This document shows, piece after piece, positions 1 to 9,141 of a stretch of 64,000 nt of DNA. The stretch comes from Bacteroidales bacterium. GTDB taxonomy: Bacteria > Bacteroidota > Bacteroidia > Bacteroidales > Bacteroidaceae. The translations under genes were made by a program, and so were the position numbers. Positions within the stretch are counted from its first letter, which is position 1, and every line of letters begins with the position of its first letter. The stretch spans positions 6,791 through 70,790 of the forward strand of contig SFFB01000011.1 in the NCBI GenBank assembly GCA_004557035.1. Direction: 5' to 3'. The notes beneath the pieces were generated by a model. That model ran no database searches. It was not told the origin of the DNA and worked only from the letters and a program-made list of their open reading frames with translations.

Positions 1-352
1 TTTCCACCCGACTGTCGTTCATCACGATGAGGTCATACGTTCCCTGTTCGAGCCACAGCCGCGGCGCCAAGGCGTCGGCGTCGGGTGGCAGTTCGGTCTT
101 TAGCAGATGGGTGGCCGAGTCGAAGGCAAAAATCGTCACACCGTTGAGCCGCGACGTCGTGGCATAGTCTTTGTGAGAGGTGGCAAAAGCCGTCTTGGAC
201 CAGTCGTTGTGGAGTTGCACATTGTCGCGCGTAATAGTCTCGTAATAGAGATGGTCGCGCTGGCACGAGGCAAACAACGCCACCACCAAGAAGACCACGG
301 CCATTGTCCACGGCAGGCGAACACTCCCGCCCAGATGTGACTTATCGCTCAT
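1..352 (-). CDS. DUF5119-like lipoprotein, partial (C-terminus beyond window)
   Basis: The frame is open from an ATG at 352 to the window edge (117 codons). The N-terminus has a short basic stretch, a hydrophobic segment and a lipobox-like VALFASC, so the product is probably an outer-membrane lipoprotein. The next residues (ending LYYETITRDNVQLHNDW) resemble the DUF5119 family, which in Bacteroidales sits next to DUF3575 genes in Mfa/FimA-type fimbrial operons. The start codon overlaps the end of the upstream DUF3575 gene by 11 bp, which implies translational coupling. The family name is from pattern memory; the reading frame and lipobox are seen directly. Its exact role is not known to me. 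Confidence 0.72.
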   Translation of the reverse strand, partial: MSDKSHLGGSVRLPWTMAVVFLVVALFASCQRDHLYYETITRDNVQLHNDWSKTAFATSHKDYATTSRLNGVTIFAFDSATHLLKTELPPDADALAPRLWLEQGTYDLIVMNDSRVE

Positions 353-1472
353 ATCCGCCTCCTCCTTGTTTTTTGTCTATCTGATACACAATCGACAGTT
401 CCAGCGACGTGGGCAACACCGTCTGCAAGCGCCGGGAGCCCCACGGATAGTCTTTCACCTTAATCACGCCATAAGGCGTGCCCGGTGTCTGTGTATATTT
501 CGTGTAATCCGTCTGCACATAGCCGGCCGAAGCAGCATACTCCAGTCTCCATTTTCTCGACAGCCGTCGCACGCCGCCCACTGTCGCCGACACGTGCCAC
601 ACGTCGCCCTGAACGCCACGACGGTTGGGCTGTAAGTCATATTTTCCGCCACCGGCCGTCAGACCCACAAACATTGAGCGGTCTGTCGTCGTGGTGCCAA
701 GCCAATAATATCTGGACGAGAGGGCCACGTAGCGCAACTGCATCGTCTTGCGCCACTTCGTCTTGCGCCACCAGGGATAAACAAGTGTGGCACCAAGAGA
801 CCATTTCTGTCTGATGGGCACCTCTATCGAGACATTCACGGCTGTGAGCAGGTCGTAAAGGAGGTTGGTTTTGACAAAAAGCAAAGGTCGCGCTACCCTC
901 GCTTCGGGCCACGCGACACAGCAACCCGAGTCTGGTTCGAGCATGATTATGTCATTCTCCACTGCCATCGCGGCGGGTACAGCCATCTCAGAGCCTGCCA
1001 TCACGAGCCGCGGCTCCCTCCACAGTCTCACCTCGGCAAAACGCATAGTCGGGAAAGCACGTCGTGGTGTCACGGCAGCGAGGTGATTGCTGGTCAGCAC
1101 CTCGGTCAGCCATCCGGCTCTGGATGCCGTGTCTTTGAGACAGGCGGCGTTTCGCGTCAGATAGTCGCTCACGGCCTTGGCTCGCCGGCCGGCCAGACGT
1201 CTGTTTACCGCCAGACTGCCTTCGGGCGATGTCGATGCCGTCACGCCAAGACGCCACGTCTCGACAGTTCGCAACGCGGCAAGAGAGTCGAGACGAAATA
1301 TAAATTGTTGAAGAGCCGGTCTGTTTGAGGGGACTGCAGCGAGCCGCGAACCGCCGCAAGGGAAATACACTTTCACACAGAGCGAGTCAGCCGGCACCTG
1401 CGCCTTCAGCAAAGCAGGGGCCGTCCACATTATGAGCCACAACAATGTCACTCTTGTCACCATCGCTCTCAT
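342..1472 (-). CDS. DUF3575 outer-membrane protein with OmpA-like N-terminal part
   Basis: A 376-residue protein with a signal peptide (cleavage near ALLKAQ). The middle (about residues 35-130) has the spacing of an OmpA-like segment (GVTASTSPEGSLAVNRRLAG, then RAKAVSDYL). The C-terminal ~190 residues carry the DUF3575 signature (FVKTNLLYDLLTAVN, EVPI, TLVYPWW, LSSRYYWLG) and look like outer-membrane beta strands ending in aromatic residues. DUF3575 proteins accompany fimbrial tip and anchor genes in Bacteroides and Porphyromonas relatives, and the overlapping DUF5119-like gene downstream fits that. It is probably the first gene of the operon, since a good promoter lies 190 bp upstream. The precise function of the family is unsettled. 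Confidence 0.75.
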   Translation of the reverse strand: MRAMVTRVTLLWLIMWTAPALLKAQVPADSLCVKVYFPCGGSRLAAVPSNRPALQQFIFRLDSLAALRTVETWRLGVTASTSPEGSLAVNRRLAGRRAKAVSDYLTRNAACLKDTASRAGWLTEVLTSNHLAAVTPRRAFPTMRFAEVRLWREPRLVMAGSEMAVPAAMAVENDIIMLEPDSGCCVAWPEARVARPLLFVKTNLLYDLLTAVNVSIEVPIRQKWSLGATLVYPWWRKTKWRKTMQLRYVALSSRYYWLGTTTTDRSMFVGLTAGGGKYDLQPNRRGVQGDVWHVSATVGGVRRLSRKWRLEYAASAGYVQTDYTKYTQTPGTPYGVIKVKDYPWGSRRLQTVLPTSLELSIVYQIDKKQGGGGYER

Positions 1473-1664
1473 TATAATTCTGCTGTATCTCTCTATATGA
1501 AGGTAAGACGTGTTCTGTGTGAAGTCTACGAAAAAAATCGGAAGTATGTCGTTCGTAAGAAACGCAGACGCTCTATGCTTTTTCGTGTGGGCAATTGCTG
1601 AAGGCGGGAGTGCGTTGGGATAATCGGCGCACCTGCCTCAAGCTGACCAAATGACTATCAACTG

Positions 1665-1695
1665 CAAAATTATAACTTTTACAATATATATACAA
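1665..1695 (-). promoter_or_regulatory. Predicted Bacteroidetes promoter for the DUF3575 operon
   Basis: On the minus strand there is TTG (1695-1693), a 20-bp spacer, then TAATTTTG (1672-1665), matching the Bacteroidetes -33 TTTG / -7 TAnnTTTG pattern. Predicted transcription starts near 1658, giving a leader of roughly 185 nt. The rest of 1473-1822 shows no gene. Confidence 0.5.
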
Positions 1696-1822
1696 TTACC
1701 CCCCGAAACGCCACTCAGTTAATCATATTTAACTTTATGCTTTACAATATGGCAACTTTAAATGCAATTTTGAGGGAGGAAGACAGATGGAGAAGAAATG
1801 GAGATTTGCACAAGCAAACAGC

Positions 1823-1856
1823 AAAAAAAAGCGACAGCCTTTATAGCCGTCGCTTA
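1823..1856 (-). terminator. Intrinsic terminator of trxA
   Basis: On the minus strand AAGCGAC and GTCGCTT form a stem around an inner GGC/GCC pairing, followed directly by a run of T. It lies about 45 bp past the trxA stop codon. Confidence 0.8.
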
Positions 1857-1899
1857 AATTGTTTGTAGATGTGTGGGGCTGTTGCCCCCGCCACTGGGT

Positions 1900-2217
1900 T
1901 TAGAGCAACTGCTCGATGCGCTCGGCGTAGGCCGACTTGGGCGAAGCGCCCACCATGCGGCTGCCGGCCTCCTCGCCTCCTTTGACGAAAACGACACAGG
2001 GGATGTTGCGCACACCGAAACGGCCGGTGAGCTCGGCATTCTCGTCGACGTCGCATTTGCACACATTCACACGGCCGGCATACGCCTCGGCCAGCTCGTC
2101 GATGATGGGGGCTATTTTTTGGCACGGGCCACACCAAGCAGCCGAGAAGTCTATCACTACAGGAAGGCCTTCGCCAATGACGGCCTCAAAATTTTGGTCG
2201 GTAATCTGTTTTGCCAT
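1900..2217 (-). CDS. trxA: Thioredoxin
   Basis: A 105-residue protein, the usual thioredoxin length, with the redox motif WCGPC at residues 28-32 and the cis-proline of NIP at residue 73. It is a cytoplasmic protein-disulfide reductase that works with thioredoxin reductase. It has extra cysteines at 53, 55 and 74. It lies downstream of dnaE on the same strand with a 166-bp gap. A structured repeat in that gap carries a good -7 box (TATTTTTG), so trxA probably has its own promoter. It is followed by a strong terminator. Confidence 0.96.
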   Translation of the reverse strand: MAKQITDQNFEAVIGEGLPVVIDFSAAWCGPCQKIAPIIDELAEAYAGRVNVCKCDVDENAELTGRFGVRNIPCVVFVKGGEEAGSRMVGASPKSAYAERIEQLL

Positions 2218-2280
2218 ATTGATGATGTTGTTGGTTTGGTTTTTGTCGGTATGTGTTTTTTGTCGCTCTTTCTCTTTTTA

Positions 2281-2370
2281 TGCAAAAATAGTGCAAGGTG
2301 AATGCAGAGCTACGGAAAGCGCAAAGCGTTTTTCGGTTGCTATGCTGAACCGCAGCCTATTTTATGCAAA
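2281..2370 (-). repeat. CTCGGCA/TTGCAC-type intergenic element with embedded -7 box (trxA leader)
   Basis: Read on the minus strand this segment runs from TTTGCATAAAATAGGCTGCGG to CACCTTGCACTATTTTTGCA. It is a diverged single copy of the element found in triplicate at 19356-19547 and 61351-61533, with an extra small hairpin (CGAAAAACGC / GCGCTTTCCG) in the middle. The end contains TATTTTTG (2290-2283), a match to the -7 consensus, about 66 bp upstream of trxA. Confidence 0.6.
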
Positions 2371-2383
2371 ATTACTGCTTTTT

Positions 2384-5300
2384 TCAGTTGATGCGGTAGC
2401 TGAAACAGTTTTTTTCGGCCAGATAGTCCACAAGTCGCTTGTCTACGCTGACGCGATGTGTGGTGCTCTTGAGGCTGAGCGGCTGTCTGCCACGAGCGGC
2501 CATAAGGCAGAGGCGCACTTCAGCTCCGGCGTCGGTGGAGGTGGCGGCTGTGAGGGTGTCGAGAAGTTCGGCGAGATCGGCCTCGGTGGCTTCTGAGAGG
2601 TAGACGCCGACGGTGAGGCTGGTGACGAGGCGGTCTTTAACGTCGGAGAGGAAAGAGACGGAGCCGATGCGGAGGTCGAAGGCTGAGGGGTTCCAGCGCT
2701 GGGGCTCGACGCGGGCATTGATGTAGACGAAGTTTTCGCCGGCAAAATAGCCTCGCCAGCGGGCCCACTCGTCGCCAAAAAGGGTGAAGGTACCGCTGCC
2801 GCTGTAGTCTTCAAGCCGCACACGGCCGTAGGGAAGGCCTTTTTTGGTCTGTCCCTCACGCTCTATGCCGACAATGCCGCCCAGGGTGACTTCTCGGCCG
2901 CCAAAGGGGGTGAGGTCGGCAAGGTCGGAGGCGTGGAAGGTGCAGACGTTGCCCACCACAACGGCGTATTCGTCCAAGGGATGGCCGGTGATGAACACGC
3001 CGACCATTTCTTTCTCGGCGGTGAGCCGTTGCAGGGCGCTCCACTCCCGGACGTCGGCACGGGGCACGGGGCGCGAGATGACGCTGTCGGCCATATCGCC
3101 AAAAAGACTGGCCGAGGCTTGGGCACGGTCGGCCTGATAGTTTTGGCCGAAACGGACGAGATCGTCAATGAAGGTGGTGCCTGTGGCTGAGGGCTCGACG
3201 TATTGCTCGCGGCGAAGGGGCGCAAGGCTGTCGAAGGCGCCGGCAAGGGCCAGGCTCTCGATGCATTTCTTGCCTACGGCCGAGAGATTGACGCGCTCGA
3301 CGAAGTCGTAGATGTCTTTGAACTCTCCGCCACGGCTGCGCTCGGAGAGGATGGCTTCGACAGCCGAGACACCTACGCCCTTGATGGCGCCGAGACCGAA
3401 ACGGATGTGGCCGGTGCGGTTGACACTGAACTTGACACGGCTCTCGTTGATGTCGGGGCCGAGGGTGTGGATGCCCAGCCGACGGCTCTCGTCCATAAGC
3501 TTGGTGATGGTCTTGATGTCGTCTTTGCTTCGGCTCATCACGCCGGCCATGTATTGGGCCGGATAGTTGGCCTTGAGGAAGGCGGTCTGATAGGCCACCC
3601 AAGAGTAGCACGTGGCGTGGCTCTTGTTGAAGGCATAGGAGGCAAAGGCCCGCCAGTCTTCCCATATCTTCTCCAGCACCTTGGGGTCGTGGCCACGGGC
3701 CGTGCCACCTTCGATGAACTTGGGATACATGTGGTTGAGCTTGTCGATGAGCTTCTTGCCCATGGCCTTGCGCAAGGCGTCGCTCTCGCCACGGGTGAAG
3801 CCGGCTATCTCGCGCGAGAGCAGCATGACTTGCTCTTGATAGACGGTGATGCCGTAAGTGTCCTTGAGGTATTTCTCCATACACGGCAGGTCGTAGGTGA
3901 TGGGGTCGAGGCCGTGTTTGCGCCGGATGAACTGGGGTATGTATTGCATCGGACCGGGACGGTAGAGGGCGTTCATGGCGATAAGGTCTTCGAAGGTGGA
4001 GGGGCGGAGTTCCATGAGGTAGCGCTGCATGCCGACCGACTCGAACTGGAAGGTGCCGATGGTGTTGCCGTCGCAATAGAGCTGATAGGTGGCGGGGTCG
4101 TTGATGTCGATTTGGTCGATGTCGATGACCACGCCGAGGCTCTCGCGGATGTTTTGGACGGCTTCGCGGATGATGGAGAGGGTCTTGAGCCCGAGGAAGT
4201 CCATTTTGATGAGTCCGGTCTCTTCGATGACTTTGCCTTCGTATTGGGTACAGGCCACCTTCTGGTTGGTCTCCTTGTCGAGGGCCGTGGACACGGGCAC
4301 CCAGTCGGAAATGGGGTCGCGACAGATGATGAAGCCGCAGGCGTGGACGCCGGTGTTGCGCACGTTGCCTTCGAGCATCTTGGCGTAACGGATGGTGTCG
4401 TGGAGGATGGGGTCGGGAGAAACCTCGGCCTGGGCCAATAGAGGAATGGCGGCAATGGCGTTTTTGAGGTTCATTTTGGGCGTTTTGCCGTCGGGGCCTT
4501 CGGGGAGCTTGTCGGGGATGGCATTGCAAAGGCGGTCGGTGACGTCGCGAGGGAGTTTTTGCACACGGGCCACGTCTTTGATGGCGGAACGGGTGGCCAT
4601 GGTGCCGTAGGTGATGATGTGGGCACAGTTTTCGGCGTGGTATTTGTCGGTGACCCACGCCAAGACGCGGCCACGGCCATCGTCGTCGAAGTCTACGTCG
4701 ATATCGGGCAGGGAGATGCGGTCGGGGTTGAGGAAGCGCTCAAAAAGGAGGTCGTATTTGATGGGGTCAATCTGGGTGATGCCCAGACAATAGGCCACGG
4801 CACTACCGGCAGCCGAACCACGACCGGGGCCCACGGAGACATCGAGCTGCTCACGGGCGGCACGGATATAGTCTTGAACGATGAGGAAGTAGCCGGGGAA
4901 GCCCATGGTCTTCATGATGTGGAGCTCGAAGTTGATGCGCTCTTTGACTTCGTCGCTCAGGGGTGTACCGTAGCGGCGCTCAGCGCCTTCGTAAGCGAGC
5001 TTGCCGAGATAGTCGGCTTCGAGCTTGATGCGATAGAGCTTGTCTATGCCGCCGAGCTTCTTGATTTTGCTTTCGGCATCTTCACGGCTGAGCACTTCAC
5101 GGCCGTTTTCGTCGCGGGTGAATTCCTGGAAAATGTCTTCGTCGGTATAGCGTTCGCGATAGCCGGCTTCGGTGCCAAAATCGGCGGGGATGTCGAAGTT
5201 GGGCATGATGGGGCCGTGGTCGATGGTGTAGGCTTCGATTTTTGAAGCCACTTCCATGGTGCCGGCCAGGGCTTCGGGACAGTCGGCAAAAACGGCGTTC

Positions 5301-6247
5301 ATCTCGGCTTGGGTCTTAAACCACTCTTGCTTGGTATAGAGCATACGGGTGGGGTCGTCGAGGTCTTTGCCGGTGGAGAGGCAGATGAGACGGTCGTGGG
5401 CTTCGCCGTGCACTTCGTCGACAAAATGGCAGTCGTTGGTGCAGACAAGTTTGACGCCGGTCTCGGCGGCGAGGCGCATGATCTGGGCGTTGACTTTTTG
5501 CTGTATGGGATAGGTCTCGCGATTGGCGCGGATGTGGGGGTTGGTCACTTCGTGGCGTTGCATCTCAAGGTAGTAGTCTTCGCCAAAAACGCGTTTGAAC
5601 CACAACACGGCTTCGCGGGCTTCTTCGTAGCTGCCGTTAATGAGTTTCTGCGGTATTTCGCCGCCGAGGCAGGCCGAGCAGACGATGAGGCCTTCGTGGA
5701 AACGCTCGAGGTCGGCGTGGTCGGTGCGTGGACGCATATAGAAGCCGTCTACCCAAGCGCGAGAGACGAGCTTGACGAGGTTGTGATAGCCGGTGGCGTT
5801 TTTGGCCAAGACCACGAGGTGCCAGCCGGACTGGTCGGTCTTGATTTCGTGGAGCGACTTGTCGCCGCGACGGGCCACATACATTTCGCAACCATAGATG
5901 GGCATGAAGTCCAACACGGCTTGGTTTTTGGCCACAGCCTTTTGGGTGGCGGCTACGAGTTCGTCGTGGCTCATTGCGGCTTCGGGGGCGCCGGCTTCGG
6001 GGGTGAATGTGCCGTCGGCGAGGGCTGCGAGTCGCTCTTGGGCAGCCTTGAGTGCACCTTTGGCTTTACCCTTCACCTTGTCCACATAGTTGGCAAACTC
6101 TTTGATGCCCATCATGTTGCCGTGGTCGGTGACGGCCATGGCTTTCATCCCGTCGGCGAGAGCTTTGTCGACAAGGGCCGGAATGGCGGCTTGACCGTCG
6201 AGGACGGAATATTGAGTATGGACGTGAAGGTGTACGTATGGTTGCAT
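2384..6247 (-). CDS. dnaE: DNA polymerase III alpha subunit
   Basis: A 1287-residue replicative polymerase of the DnaE type. The N-terminal PHP domain starts at once with HLHVHTQYS (residues 6-14). The palm motif PDIDVDFDDDGR lies near residue 512 and holds the catalytic aspartates. Further on are the fingers (DALRKAMGKK, ATCYSWVAYQTAFLKANYPA), a helix-hairpin-helix region near 980 and an OB-fold near 1090-1190. Length is somewhat above the ~1160 of E. coli, partly from an insertion in the PHP region (about residues 60-110). It is the catalytic core of chromosome replication. The gene stands alone apart from trxA downstream. Confidence 0.97.
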   Translation of the reverse strand: MQPYVHLHVHTQYSVLDGQAAIPALVDKALADGMKAMAVTDHGNMMGIKEFANYVDKVKGKAKGALKAAQERLAALADGTFTPEAGAPEAAMSHDELVAATQKAVAKNQAVLDFMPIYGCEMYVARRGDKSLHEIKTDQSGWHLVVLAKNATGYHNLVKLVSRAWVDGFYMRPRTDHADLERFHEGLIVCSACLGGEIPQKLINGSYEEAREAVLWFKRVFGEDYYLEMQRHEVTNPHIRANRETYPIQQKVNAQIMRLAAETGVKLVCTNDCHFVDEVHGEAHDRLICLSTGKDLDDPTRMLYTKQEWFKTQAEMNAVFADCPEALAGTMEVASKIEAYTIDHGPIMPNFDIPADFGTEAGYRERYTDEDIFQEFTRDENGREVLSREDAESKIKKLGGIDKLYRIKLEADYLGKLAYEGAERRYGTPLSDEVKERINFELHIMKTMGFPGYFLIVQDYIRAAREQLDVSVGPGRGSAAGSAVAYCLGITQIDPIKYDLLFERFLNPDRISLPDIDVDFDDDGRGRVLAWVTDKYHAENCAHIITYGTMATRSAIKDVARVQKLPRDVTDRLCNAIPDKLPEGPDGKTPKMNLKNAIAAIPLLAQAEVSPDPILHDTIRYAKMLEGNVRNTGVHACGFIICRDPISDWVPVSTALDKETNQKVACTQYEGKVIEETGLIKMDFLGLKTLSIIREAVQNIRESLGVVIDIDQIDINDPATYQLYCDGNTIGTFQFESVGMQRYLMELRPSTFEDLIAMNALYRPGPMQYIPQFIRRKHGLDPITYDLPCMEKYLKDTYGITVYQEQVMLLSREIAGFTRGESDALRKAMGKKLIDKLNHMYPKFIEGGTARGHDPKVLEKIWEDWRAFASYAFNKSHATCYSWVAYQTAFLKANYPAQYMAGVMSRSKDDIKTITKLMDESRRLGIHTLGPDINESRVKFSVNRTGHIRFGLGAIKGVGVSAVEAILSERSRGGEFKDIYDFVERVNLSAVGKKCIESLALAGAFDSLAPLRREQYVEPSATGTTFIDDLVRFGQNYQADRAQASASLFGDMADSVISRPVPRADVREWSALQRLTAEKEMVGVFITGHPLDEYAVVVGNVCTFHASDLADLTPFGGREVTLGGIVGIEREGQTKKGLPYGRVRLEDYSGSGTFTLFGDEWARWRGYFAGENFVYINARVEPQRWNPSAFDLRIGSVSFLSDVKDRLVTSLTVGVYLSEATEADLAELLDTLTAATSTDAGAEVRLCLMAARGRQPLSLKSTTHRVSVDKRLVDYLAEKNCFSYRIN

Positions 6248-6315
6248 AGATGGTGATGTTTTGCGAGGATTTTATGTGGGGGAAGGATGTAGAGGGATGA
6301 GGAGCGACCACCTAT

Positions 6316-6413
6316 TGTGCCGACCTTACAGGCCGGATTTTAGAGGTGTGCTCTATACCCGGGCCTAACGACCCGGGCTGATATGTCGCGCCCTTACAGG
6401 GCTTGCCGGGCCG
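6316..6413 (+). repeat. Composite palindromic repeat, single right arm
   Basis: One arm of the family described at 6468-6702: TGTGCCGACCTTACAGGCCGG, then CCCGGGCCTAACGACCCGGG, then GCGCCCTTACAGGGC, ending in GGCCGC. Here the arm is not paired with a left arm on its own left side. A 54-bp spacer that recurs at 14399-14452 separates it from the next left arm. Confidence 0.8.
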
Positions 6414-6467
6414 CAAATATTTTTTCGGTTTTGCCGGTTCGTAGCCCCGGGGCGTTAGGGATTGTGA

Positions 6468-6702
6468 GCGGCCCGGCAAGCCCTAAAGGGGCGTTACATA
6501 CTAGCCCAGGTCGAAGGCCTGGGTAAATATGGCCTCCCATTTCCGGCCTGAAGGGTCGGCACACCAAGCGTTTCGTTATCAATATTTCATTTTCATTCCC
6601 CTTATTGTGCCGACCTTACAGGCCGGAATTAGAGGCCCATTTCTAACCCAGGCCTTCGACCTGGGCTGTTATGTGGCGCCCTTGCAGGGCTTGCTTGGCC
6701 GC
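6468..6702. repeat. Composite palindromic repeat, complete copy 1
   Basis: Two ~96-bp arms (6468-6563 and 6606-6702) are inverted copies around a ~42-bp AT-rich centre containing GTTATCAATAT. Each arm holds three small hairpins in fixed order, and the outer ends are GCGGCC and GGCCGC. The whole unit can fold into one long cruciform or RNA hairpin. Similar complete copies are at 12653-12908, 14153-14398, 17676-17911 and 20175-20418. Confidence 0.85.
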
Positions 6703-6710
6703 TAAATTCT

Positions 6711-6773
6711 TTTTGTCTCTTTGTCTCTTTGTCTCTTTGTCTCTTTGTCTTTTTGACTCTTTGACTCTCTTTC
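6711..6773. repeat. TTTGTCTC short tandem repeat
   Basis: About four perfect 8-bp units (TTTGTCTC) are followed by degenerate TTTGACTC units. The tract lies between the repeat arm and the thiE-thiC stop codon, so it is downstream of that gene. A short related stretch (TTTTTGTCTCTTAATC) follows the arm that ends at 12908. Confidence 0.75.
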
Positions 6774-6781
6774 AAAAAAAA

Positions 6782-9088
6782 CTACCCCTCTTCACATTCT
6801 CCCAATCTACGCGAAATACGCATGGCACAAAAGTTGGGGCCGCACATGGTACAAAATTCTCCGTTTTCGTAATGCGCGTCTTTGTAGTATTGATAGGAAA
6901 GTTCAGGGTCGAGACTGAGGTTGAATTGGTCTTTCCAACGGAATTCATAACGAGCCTTTGAGAGAGCGTCGTCTCTGAGTTGGGCTCCGGGATGCCCCTT
7001 GGCCAAGTCGGCGGCATGGGCTGCTATCTTGTAGGTAACCACACCTGTGCGCACGTCTTCACGACCTGGCAGGGCGAGGTGCTCTTTGGGCGTGACGTAG
7101 CAGAGCATGGCCGTGCCGAGGGCAGCAATCTGGGCGGCACCGATTGCCGAGGTGATGTGGTCGTAGCCGGGGGCAATGTCGGTGACGAGCGGACCGAGGG
7201 TGTAAAAAGGTGCTTCGTGGCACTTCTCCATCTGCCTCGCCACGTTTTCGGCAATCTTGTGCATGGGCACATGGCCGGGGCCTTCGATAAAAGCTTGAAC
7301 ATCTTTGGCCCAAGCACGCTGCACGAGTTCGCCCATCGTGTCGAGTTCGGCAAACTGGGCGGCGTCGTTGGCGTCGTAGATGGAGCCCGGACGCAGACCG
7401 TCACCAAGACTGATGGCTACGTCGTAAGCGGCACAAATATCGCAGATGTCGTCAAAATGCTCGTAAAGGAAGCTCTCACGGTCGTGCTTGATGCACCACT
7501 CGGAGATAATCGAACCGCCACGGCTCACCATCCCCGTCTTGCGACCTTGTGAGAGATGAATGTTTTGCCGGCGTATGCCGCAATGGATGGTGAAATAGTC
7601 CACGCCTTGCTCACACTGCTCGATGAGGGTGTCGCGATAAAGTTCCCAGGTGAGGTCTTCGGCCTTACCTTTCACCTTCTCCATGGCTTGATACATCGGC
7701 ACCGTGCCTACGGGAACGGGACAGTTGCGCACAATCCATTCGCGCGTCTCGTGTATGTTGTCGCCGGTGGAGAGGTCCATCAGCGTGTCGCCTCCCCATT
7801 TGCAGCTCCACACGGCTTTCTCCACCTCCTCGTCAATGCCCGACGTAGTAGCCGAGTTGCCAATGTTGGTGTTGATTTTCACGAGAAAGTTGCGTCCGAT
7901 AATCATCGGTTCGGCTTCGGGGTGGTTGATGTTGGCAGGCAAAGCGGCACGTCCGGCGGCGATTTCGTCGCGCACAAATTCGGGAGTGATGTGGGTGGCG
8001 ATGCCCAGTTCGGCGGCATTCATGTTTTCTCTGATGGCCACATACTCCATCTCGGGGGTGATGATGCCCTGCTTGGCATAGGCCATCTGGGTGATGCGGG
8101 CACCGGCTTTGGCCCGATAAGGCAACGGGGCATGACCAAAGCGTAGATGGTCGAGGTCGCGATTGGCCAACCGCTCACGGCAATATTCAGAGGTGAAAGC
8201 CGGCAGACGCTCCACGTCGCCGCGGTCGGTAATCCACTTCTCACGCAGTCGCGGCAGACCTTTCTTCAAATCAATTTCGGCTTTGGGGTCGCTGTAGGGT
8301 CCGGAAGTGTCGTAAATATATACGGGGTCGTTGGGCGAGAAATGCTTTTCGCCGTTCTTGTCTTTGGTCACCGTCGGGGTGAGCGTCACGAGACGCATAC
8401 CCACACGGATTTCGGGGAAGAGCTTTCCCGGCATATACACCTTCTCACTCGAGGGATAGGTGATTTTCATTTTGTTTTCCATACCAATGGCGGCCATAGC
8501 GTCTGCCGGACTCTTGGCTCGACAAATACAACCGCTCACGGCGATACCGTCTATACCCGTGGCCATCAGTGCCTTCACGTCGGAAGCCTCAATGCCGCCA
8601 ATGGCACAAATGGGCACGTTGATGCCTTCACGAAACACCTCGTCCATGATTTGACGATAGCCCTCAAGGCCGAGCAAAGGTGAGAGTTTTTCTTTTGTGG
8701 TGGTGTAGCGAAACGGCCCGAGCCCGATGTAGTCGGCCGAGGCGCGATGGAGGCGGCGAATGTCATCGATGGTATTGGCCGTGCCGCCAATGAGAAAACC
8801 TTCGCCGAGCACTTGCCGCGCTTCGTCTACGGGCATATCGTTTTTGCCCAAATGCACACCATCGGCCTCAATTTCCTTCACCAAAGCCACACGGTCGTCT
8901 ATGACAAACGTGGCGTCAACAGCCCGACAAGCGGCTTTAAGCCTCAATGCGATGGGTTTCATCTCTTCGTCGGTCGCCTCTTTCATGCGGAGTTGTATCC
9001 AGCGGCAACCGCCCTCGAGGGCAGCCATAGCCGATGCTTCATAGGTGAGTGTGGACGTGTGGTGGGTGATAAACTGAATGGGTATCAT
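6782..9088 (-). CDS. thiE-thiC: Fused thiamine-phosphate synthase / phosphomethylpyrimidine synthase (ThiE-ThiC)
   Basis: One 768-residue open frame. Residues 1 to about 200 are ThiE, a TIM barrel that joins HMP-PP and thiazole phosphate (motifs RWIQLRMKE, FVIDDRVALV, DGVHLG, GLGPF, AIGGI). From about residue 203 it is ThiC, a radical-SAM enzyme making HMP-P from aminoimidazole ribotide (KLFPEIRVGMR, YDTSGPYSDP, ITQMAYAKQGIITPEMEYVA). The C-terminal cluster motif CTMCGPNFC is at 746-754. In-frame ATG codons at the junction (MENKMK) could allow separate translation of ThiC. In Bacteroides these are normally separate genes. No other thi gene is in the window. The predicted promoter leaves a leader of only ~16 nt and I see no TPP riboswitch. 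Confidence 0.93.
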   Translation of the reverse strand: MIPIQFITHHTSTLTYEASAMAALEGGCRWIQLRMKEATDEEMKPIALRLKAACRAVDATFVIDDRVALVKEIEADGVHLGKNDMPVDEARQVLGEGFLIGGTANTIDDIRRLHRASADYIGLGPFRYTTTKEKLSPLLGLEGYRQIMDEVFREGINVPICAIGGIEASDVKALMATGIDGIAVSGCICRAKSPADAMAAIGMENKMKITYPSSEKVYMPGKLFPEIRVGMRLVTLTPTVTKDKNGEKHFSPNDPVYIYDTSGPYSDPKAEIDLKKGLPRLREKWITDRGDVERLPAFTSEYCRERLANRDLDHLRFGHAPLPYRAKAGARITQMAYAKQGIITPEMEYVAIRENMNAAELGIATHITPEFVRDEIAAGRAALPANINHPEAEPMIIGRNFLVKINTNIGNSATTSGIDEEVEKAVWSCKWGGDTLMDLSTGDNIHETREWIVRNCPVPVGTVPMYQAMEKVKGKAEDLTWELYRDTLIEQCEQGVDYFTIHCGIRRQNIHLSQGRKTGMVSRGGSIISEWCIKHDRESFLYEHFDDICDICAAYDVAISLGDGLRPGSIYDANDAAQFAELDTMGELVQRAWAKDVQAFIEGPGHVPMHKIAENVARQMEKCHEAPFYTLGPLVTDIAPGYDHITSAIGAAQIAALGTAMLCYVTPKEHLALPGREDVRTGVVTYKIAAHAADLAKGHPGAQLRDDALSKARYEFRWKDQFNLSLDPELSYQYYKDAHYENGEFCTMCGPNFCAMRISRRLGECEEG

Positions 9089-9110
9089 AGCCGTATGAGT
9101 GATTGCTCTG

Positions 9111-9141
9111 CGAAGTTACAAAGCCACGGCGGATTGGCCAA
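9111..9141 (-). promoter_or_regulatory. Predicted promoter of thiE-thiC
   Basis: Minus strand TTGG (9141-9138), 19-bp spacer, TAACTTCG (9118-9111). The start point would be near 9104, which is too close to the ATG at 9088 for a riboswitch. The rest of 9142-9355 has no gene; it holds a small hairpin (CCGAGCTAACCTCGG) in a longer structured stretch that I cannot assign. Confidence 0.5.

Noticed and set aside
3165..4658. 497-aa minus-strand frame within dnaE, and the 412-aa plus-strand frame at 3203-4441
   Set aside because: Both are shadows of dnaE; the first is low in complexity (many His, Arg, Pro) as expected for a shifted frame in GC-rich DNA.
6711..6773. CRISPR array
   Set aside because: The tract is an 8-bp microsatellite without spacers. 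No regularly spaced repeats with unique spacers were seen in the window.
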